From contig JACVTC010000004.1 of assembly GCA_016946835.1 (NCBI GenBank), positions 1-64,000 on the forward strand: a DNA stretch of 64,000 bases, read 5' to 3'. Numbering within the stretch: the stretch's first letter is position 1; each line of letters starts with the position of its first letter. Source of the DNA: Neocallimastix lanati (nom. inval.). Taxonomy: Eukaryota > Neocallimastigomycota > Neocallimastigomycetes > Neocallimastigales > Neocallimastigaceae. A program made the position numbers and the translations under genes. Under the pieces are notes generated by a model. The model worked only from the letters and a program-made list of their open reading frames with translations, searched no databases and was not told the DNA's origin. Shown here piece after piece: positions 58,957 to 64,000 of the stretch.

Positions 58957-59660
58957 AAAGATATAAATTATATTTATATTTTTTTATTTATAATAATTTG
59001 TTTTTTTTTTCTCTATTTGTTTCACCTATTTCAATATTAAAAATTAAAAATTAAAAAAAAAATAAAATAAAAAAAATTAACCCATATTTATTTCTGGTTT
59101 TATTTATTTATTTATTTCTAGTTTTATTTATTTATTTATTTATTATTATTTAAAAAAATTAAAAATGTGGTAAGAAATTACAACTTAAATTTTTAATTAA
59201 TATAATTCAATACTACATTTATTTATTATGGATATTATATTATTACATCATTATAAAAGTGAAATAAAATGAGAAGAATAGTCTTTTAATTATAAAGGAT
59301 ATTAGTAATATTAAAGATATAAATTATATTTATATTTTTTATTTATAATTTGTTCTTTTCCTCTATTTGTTTCATCTCTTTCAATGTTAAAAATTTAGAA
59401 AAAAAGAAAAAAAAAAAAAAAAAAAAAGAAAAAATTAACCTACATTTATTTCTAGTTTTATTTATTTATTTACAGTTGTTTAAAATAAATTAATAATATT
59501 GTAAGTTAAATTATGACTTAAATTCTTACTTATTAGCCACGTTTTGAAATACAACACATTCATATATATATATTCATATTACATTAGTACATTATAAAAG
59601 TTTATAAAGTGAAATAAAATGAGAAGAATAGTCATTTAATTATAAAAGAAATTAGTTATA
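58957..59660 (-). pseudogene. Tandem pair of MULE 5'-end relics (about 356-bp period)
   Basis: AAAGATATAAATTATATTTATATTTT begins copies at 58957 and 59313. Each continues with a CTATTTGTTTCA block, a T/A-rich stretch with ATTTCTAGTTTTATTTATTT and a shared end GTGAAATAAAATGAGAAGAATAGTC. The minus-strand translation of copy 2 gives LNIERDETNRGKEQIINKK, like the MULE start at 53.1 kb (INIKISESNRGKE). Copy 1 gives a more decayed NIEIGETNREK. Both lack the transposase core. Confidence 0.65.
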
Positions 59661-61508
59661 TTAAAGTAAAAAGTATTAATTTTTAATATAGAAATAAAAA
59701 ATAGATTTAATAAAAAATTTTGATATAGCGTTATAGTTAAATTTTAATTTGATTTAAAATAGAAGTCCTCCTCGATATTTAATTTAATTATTATTGGGTA
59801 AAAAATTATTAAAATTACAAAGATATATACATAATAGATATATAAATAAAGAATTATAATATTATGACTAATTATTGATCATAATTATGAATCATAAAAG
59901 AAATATATAATTAGTTAATATTTTGAATTAAAATAATATCAAAGAGTTTTTTATTTCATAGATAAATGGATATCAACTAGGAAAAAAATAATTATCGAAT
60001 AATACACAATAATATATTTTTATATTGCTATTTTGAGAGGGATTATACATTAATGTGAAATAATTTTTAAAATTAAAGAAAAAAAAAGGTTATAAGATAG
60101 CTTATTCTAATATAATTACTGATATTTAAATTTTTATTGATAGAAAGCAATGAAAATTAAAAATATATAAAGATAGATGAACTTTTATGTATTCTATATT
60201 TATATATTTATATAAATATTATTTAATTTATCATAATTTAATTGAAGAAAAAAATTCCTTCTTTTCTTCTAATTAAATTAAAAAAATTTTTATATAATAC
60301 TAATATTAAATTTTTTTTTATAATTATTTAAAATATAATTAATAATATTTTTTTTTTTGTAAATAAATGTATAAATACAAAAAAGTGTATTTATATATAT
60401 AAATATACATAGAATGAAACAATCATAATACATCGTTCTTTATTGTAAATGTTTCATTAAATATTTTTATTTTTATATTTACAAAATATCATCATATTAA
60501 TTATAATTTAAACTTTATATTTTATCTTCATATTGTAGGAAATATTAAAAATAAAAATACAAGTTTTTTTTTTTTTTTTCTAAAAAAAATACTTGGTATA
60601 ACAAAATATAATAAATAATAGAATATAGAAATAAATAATAAATAATAAATAATAAATAATAATAATAAATAATAAATAATAAATAATAAATAATAAATAA
60701 TAAATAATTAAATAAATAATAAATAATAAATAATAAATAATAATAAATAATAAATAATAAATAATAAAATGATTGTATAATTTATAAGGATATATCTTAA
60801 TTATAAATATATGTTGACTAAATATGGTAGTGGATTTAAATAATAAATATTAATTTTATAATAAATTTTTATATTAATTAAAAGTGGAATAATATAAAAG
60901 ATTAAAAAGGAAATAATATTATGCTTTTTACAGAGTATAATTTATCATAGTTATATAGTAATAGTAATATATAATGTATATAAATAAATAATAAATAAAT
61001 AATAAATAATAAATAATAAATAATAAATAATGAATAAATAATGAATAATAAATAATAAATAATAAATAATAAATAATAAATAAATAATAAATAATAAATA
61101 ATAAATAATAAATAATAAATAATAAATAATAATTAATAAATAATAAATAATAAATAATAATAAATAATAAATAATAAATAATAAATAAATAACAAATAAT
61201 TATAGCTAATAATAATAACTAATTAATAATCAATAATCAAAAACAAATAATTTAAAATTAGAACAAATATTATTGTTAATCTATTAATAATATTAACTAT
61301 ATTTAATTAATAAAATTTTACTTTTTATATAATATTACAAATATCAAAACTTAAAAAGTATAAATTAAGTTTTTATTTTATTTTATTTACATATTCATTA
61401 TATTCATTGTTTAATATATATTAAAAATAATAAATTTAATAAATTTATTAGATATTATTATTATTTATATTCATTTTTTAATTAATTTTTTTGTGAAAAT
61501 TTTATTAT

Positions 61509-61542
<34 letters not shown>

Positions 61543-61896
61543 TATTATTTTCTTTTCACTTTTACTTTTTATCTAAATAAAAGTTTAAAATGTTTTCATT
61601 GTTAATATTTTTCTTAATATTGTTTATTTTGTTTACTTTAAATTTATTGTTTATTTTTATTAGTTAATATTATTTTTTTTATTATTTTATTTCTTTACTT
61701 TTTAATAAATTATCAATATAACTTTTTTTTTTTAAAAAAAAAAAAAATATGCAAAATTTAACGAAATAAAAAAAATCTTTATATTTATGTAATTATCTTA
61801 GAACTACAAGTAAATTTTTTTTTCATTTTATTGTATTATTAATTTTTGTTATTATTTTTTTTATCAGCTGTTATTATATAATAATATTAGAAAAAA

Positions 61897-61930
<34 letters not shown>

Positions 61931-61937
61931 CGATGCT

Positions 61938-61971
<34 letters not shown>

Positions 61972-62133
61972 TTAATATCATCATATGTTCTAATACAATA
62001 TAAAAAAAAGGTTTTTTATACTGATGATATTTTATGTGAATGTCATCATATATTATAATATGTTATATGTTATAATACTATAAAGAAAATTTTAATATAG
62101 AAAAAAAAAATCCAGTATATTAGTTTTTTTTAT

Positions 62134-62170
<37 letters not shown>

Positions 62171-62384
62171 TATATTCTAAAAAATATTTTTAATAATAGC
62201 ATAAATAGTCAACAACTTTTATTATTATTATTAAAAAGAAAAAAACCCTTTAATATATATATATCATCAAGTTTGAGTTGACATGAAGTCATATTATTTC
62301 ATGTCCTTTATTTTTGTTTCTTATAAAAAAAAATCATTTATATTAAATTTTGTAATTAAAAAAAGTTTATTTCTTTAATTATTA
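59661..62384. other. Gene-free low-complexity region
   Basis: No gene. AT-rich sequence with AATAAATAAT-type minisatellite arrays at about 60615-60770 and 60985-61200, T runs at 61510-61540, 61899-61927, 61939-61970 and 62137-62168, and short palindromes with ATCATCATAT around 61975-62060. Confidence 0.6.
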
Positions 62385-62719
62385 ATAATATACAATTTCA
62401 TAATAAATATAATCAACAATCTATAAATAATATACAATTTCATAATAAATATAATCAACAATCTATAAATAATATACAATTTCATAATAAATATAATCAA
62501 CAATCTATAAATAATATACAATTTCATAATAAATATAATCAACAATCTATAAATAATATACAATTTCATAATAAATATAATCAACAATCTATAAATAATA
62601 TACAATTTCATAATAAATATAATCAACAATCTATAAATAATATACAATTTCATAATAAATATAATCAACAATCTATAAATAATATACAATTTCATAATAA
62701 ATATAATCAACAATCTATA
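62385..62719. repeat. 42-bp x 8 minisatellite
   Basis: Eight head-to-tail copies of a 42-bp unit (ATATACAATTTCATAATAAA ... AATCAACAATCTATAAAT), apparently without differences apart from the ends. Because 42 is a multiple of 3, the minus strand shows a spurious 14-residue protein repeat. Confidence 0.95.
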
Positions 62720-64000
62720 AAATTGAACTAAAATTAATATTTGAAATTATTCATTAGCTATATAATAAAAATAAAAAAATATTATGTAATAAATAATAAT
62801 AATAGAAAATATATATATATATTTATATTCAATTAATTAATTGAAAAATAAATTATATCTTTTTTGAAAAGAATTATTAATAATAATAAAGTTTAAATTG
62901 TTATATATTATATTATATTATATAATTTTATATAATTATTAATTATTCCATTTCAATAAATATATCTAAAAATAAAATTGAAAATTAAATGTATTTTTTT
63001 TATAATGTCATATATTGAAACACGAATATATAAATTTTAATATGTATATATATATATTCATATTAAATTTATATAACATTTAATTTCTTTTAAATGCTTC
63101 TTATTCTTTCAAAAATTTTTATTATTTAATTTTTGATATACTTTATTTTTATTTTTTTTTTATTTTTTTTTTTTTTTTTTTGATTTGATTTATTTATTCT
63201 ATTAATTAATGAATATTTTTATTTTCTAATGGGATTATTTTATTATTAGTGTTAATTTTCTAATTTTCTACATAATGAAATATATCAATGGTGTATATTT
63301 TCATATTCATACTAATTTATTAATAATAATTATATATATTAAAATATTTCTATAATATTTATACAGAAAACTTTTGATGGTAAATCATTCATTAATTAAT
63401 ATATAACAATTAATATATTTAATATTAATAATGTTACTAATTAATTTGTATTACTAAATATATATTTTTAATACAGATATTCAGATATTTAAAAAACAGT
63501 TTTTATATAATAAAGTTTTTAAATTACTCTAATATATTAAAATATATTATAATATTTTTTATTAAAAATATATTATAGGATAGATAATACAAACACTATT
63601 GATTTGTATATACAGTATATTTTCAATACAACTATATTTCATGATTAAGAATGAGTATATTATTTCTAGCTTTAATAACACTAATTTATTATAGTTAAGG
63701 TATATTTAAGTATTATTGATTTATTTAATTTTATTTTATTTTATAAAGAATAATATAAATAATCAGTTTAATATTAATATTTTATTATATATTTTTATTA
63801 TATTATTATATCCACATTTTTAAATAATAAAATTTTATATATTTTATTTACATTGTTAAATTTATTAATATATATTTCTATACTTTTATTTAGTATATAA
63901 AAATATATAATATTTAAAATATTTTAATCTAAATATTTTTATTATAGAAAAAACCCTAATTGTTAAAATTAAAAAATTTAAAGTTCATCTATTGTGTAAT
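62720..64000. other. Gene-free AT-rich end of window
   Basis: No frame, RNA gene or repeat family recognised. Only short T/A runs. Confidence 0.55.

Noticed and set aside
62375-62713. Minus-strand protein of eight 14-residue repeats
   Set aside because: Frame shadow of the 42-bp minisatellite; no flanking coding sequence.

Overview
The window is eukaryotic, extremely A+T-rich nuclear DNA. It has short AT-rich spliceosomal introns (GT..AG), long homopolymer and AAT/TTA repeats, asparagine-rich proteins and many transposon relics. The base composition, the MULE and PD-(D/E)XK-type transposase relics and the fungal-type genes fit best with an anaerobic gut fungus (Neocallimastigomycota). This is inference from sequence character; no marker gene settles the species.

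Region 1-13.6 kb is two Ty3/gypsy-type LTR retrotransposons in the same minus-strand orientation. E1 (1-4668, cut by the window edge) has a pol broken by a frameshift. E2 (4673-13629) is complete, with equal 1076-bp LTRs, a 4-bp target duplication TAAC, intact gag and intact pol. Both share an 18-nt primer binding site and two structures I regard as the main finds: (a) a gag-pol -1 frameshift signal (TTTAAAC, 8-nt spacer, H-type pseudoknot) and (b) an array of 5-7 hairpins in the 5' leader whose outer stems co-vary while a TCGA/TCGA core and a 2-nt bulge stay fixed. Both elements end at one TAAC site about 20 bp upstream of A-box/B-box-like sequences.

Region 13.6-27 kb holds a broken gag-like, Asn-rich locus (14.2-15.9 kb), a LINE with apurinic endonuclease and reverse transcriptase split by a frameshift (17.0-21.1 kb, minus), a degraded coding remnant (about 21.6-21.8 kb), a nine-exon U2SURP/SR140 splicing-factor gene (22.5-25.7 kb, minus) and a dead PD-(D/E)XK nuclease-transposase relic (26.1-27 kb, minus).

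Region 28-51 kb carries host genes: an F-box/LRR-like protein (28.4-30.4 kb, plus), a ten-exon WD-like propeller protein with an N-terminal coiled coil (30.8-34.4 kb, minus), a three-exon protein with a bacterial/phage-like helix-turn-helix region fused to an Asn/Ser-rich tail (38.8-40.8 kb, plus), a three-exon RGS protein with six K-L-x-x-F-F-G-like repeats (41.5-44.9 kb, minus) and a nine-exon DEAD-box helicase of the DDX47/Rrp3 type (48.2-51.0 kb, minus). Long gene-free AT-rich stretches separate them.

Region 51-64 kb holds a degraded MULE transposase (51.6-53.1 kb), a small protein with a PP1-docking-like KCVRF motif (56.4-56.9 kb), a five-copy hairpin array (58.1-58.5 kb), two MULE 5'-end relics in tandem (58.96-59.66 kb), AATA-type low-complexity repeats and a 42-bp x 8 minisatellite (62.4-62.7 kb). 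Exon models were derived by hand from splice signals, reading-frame continuity and recognisable domains.
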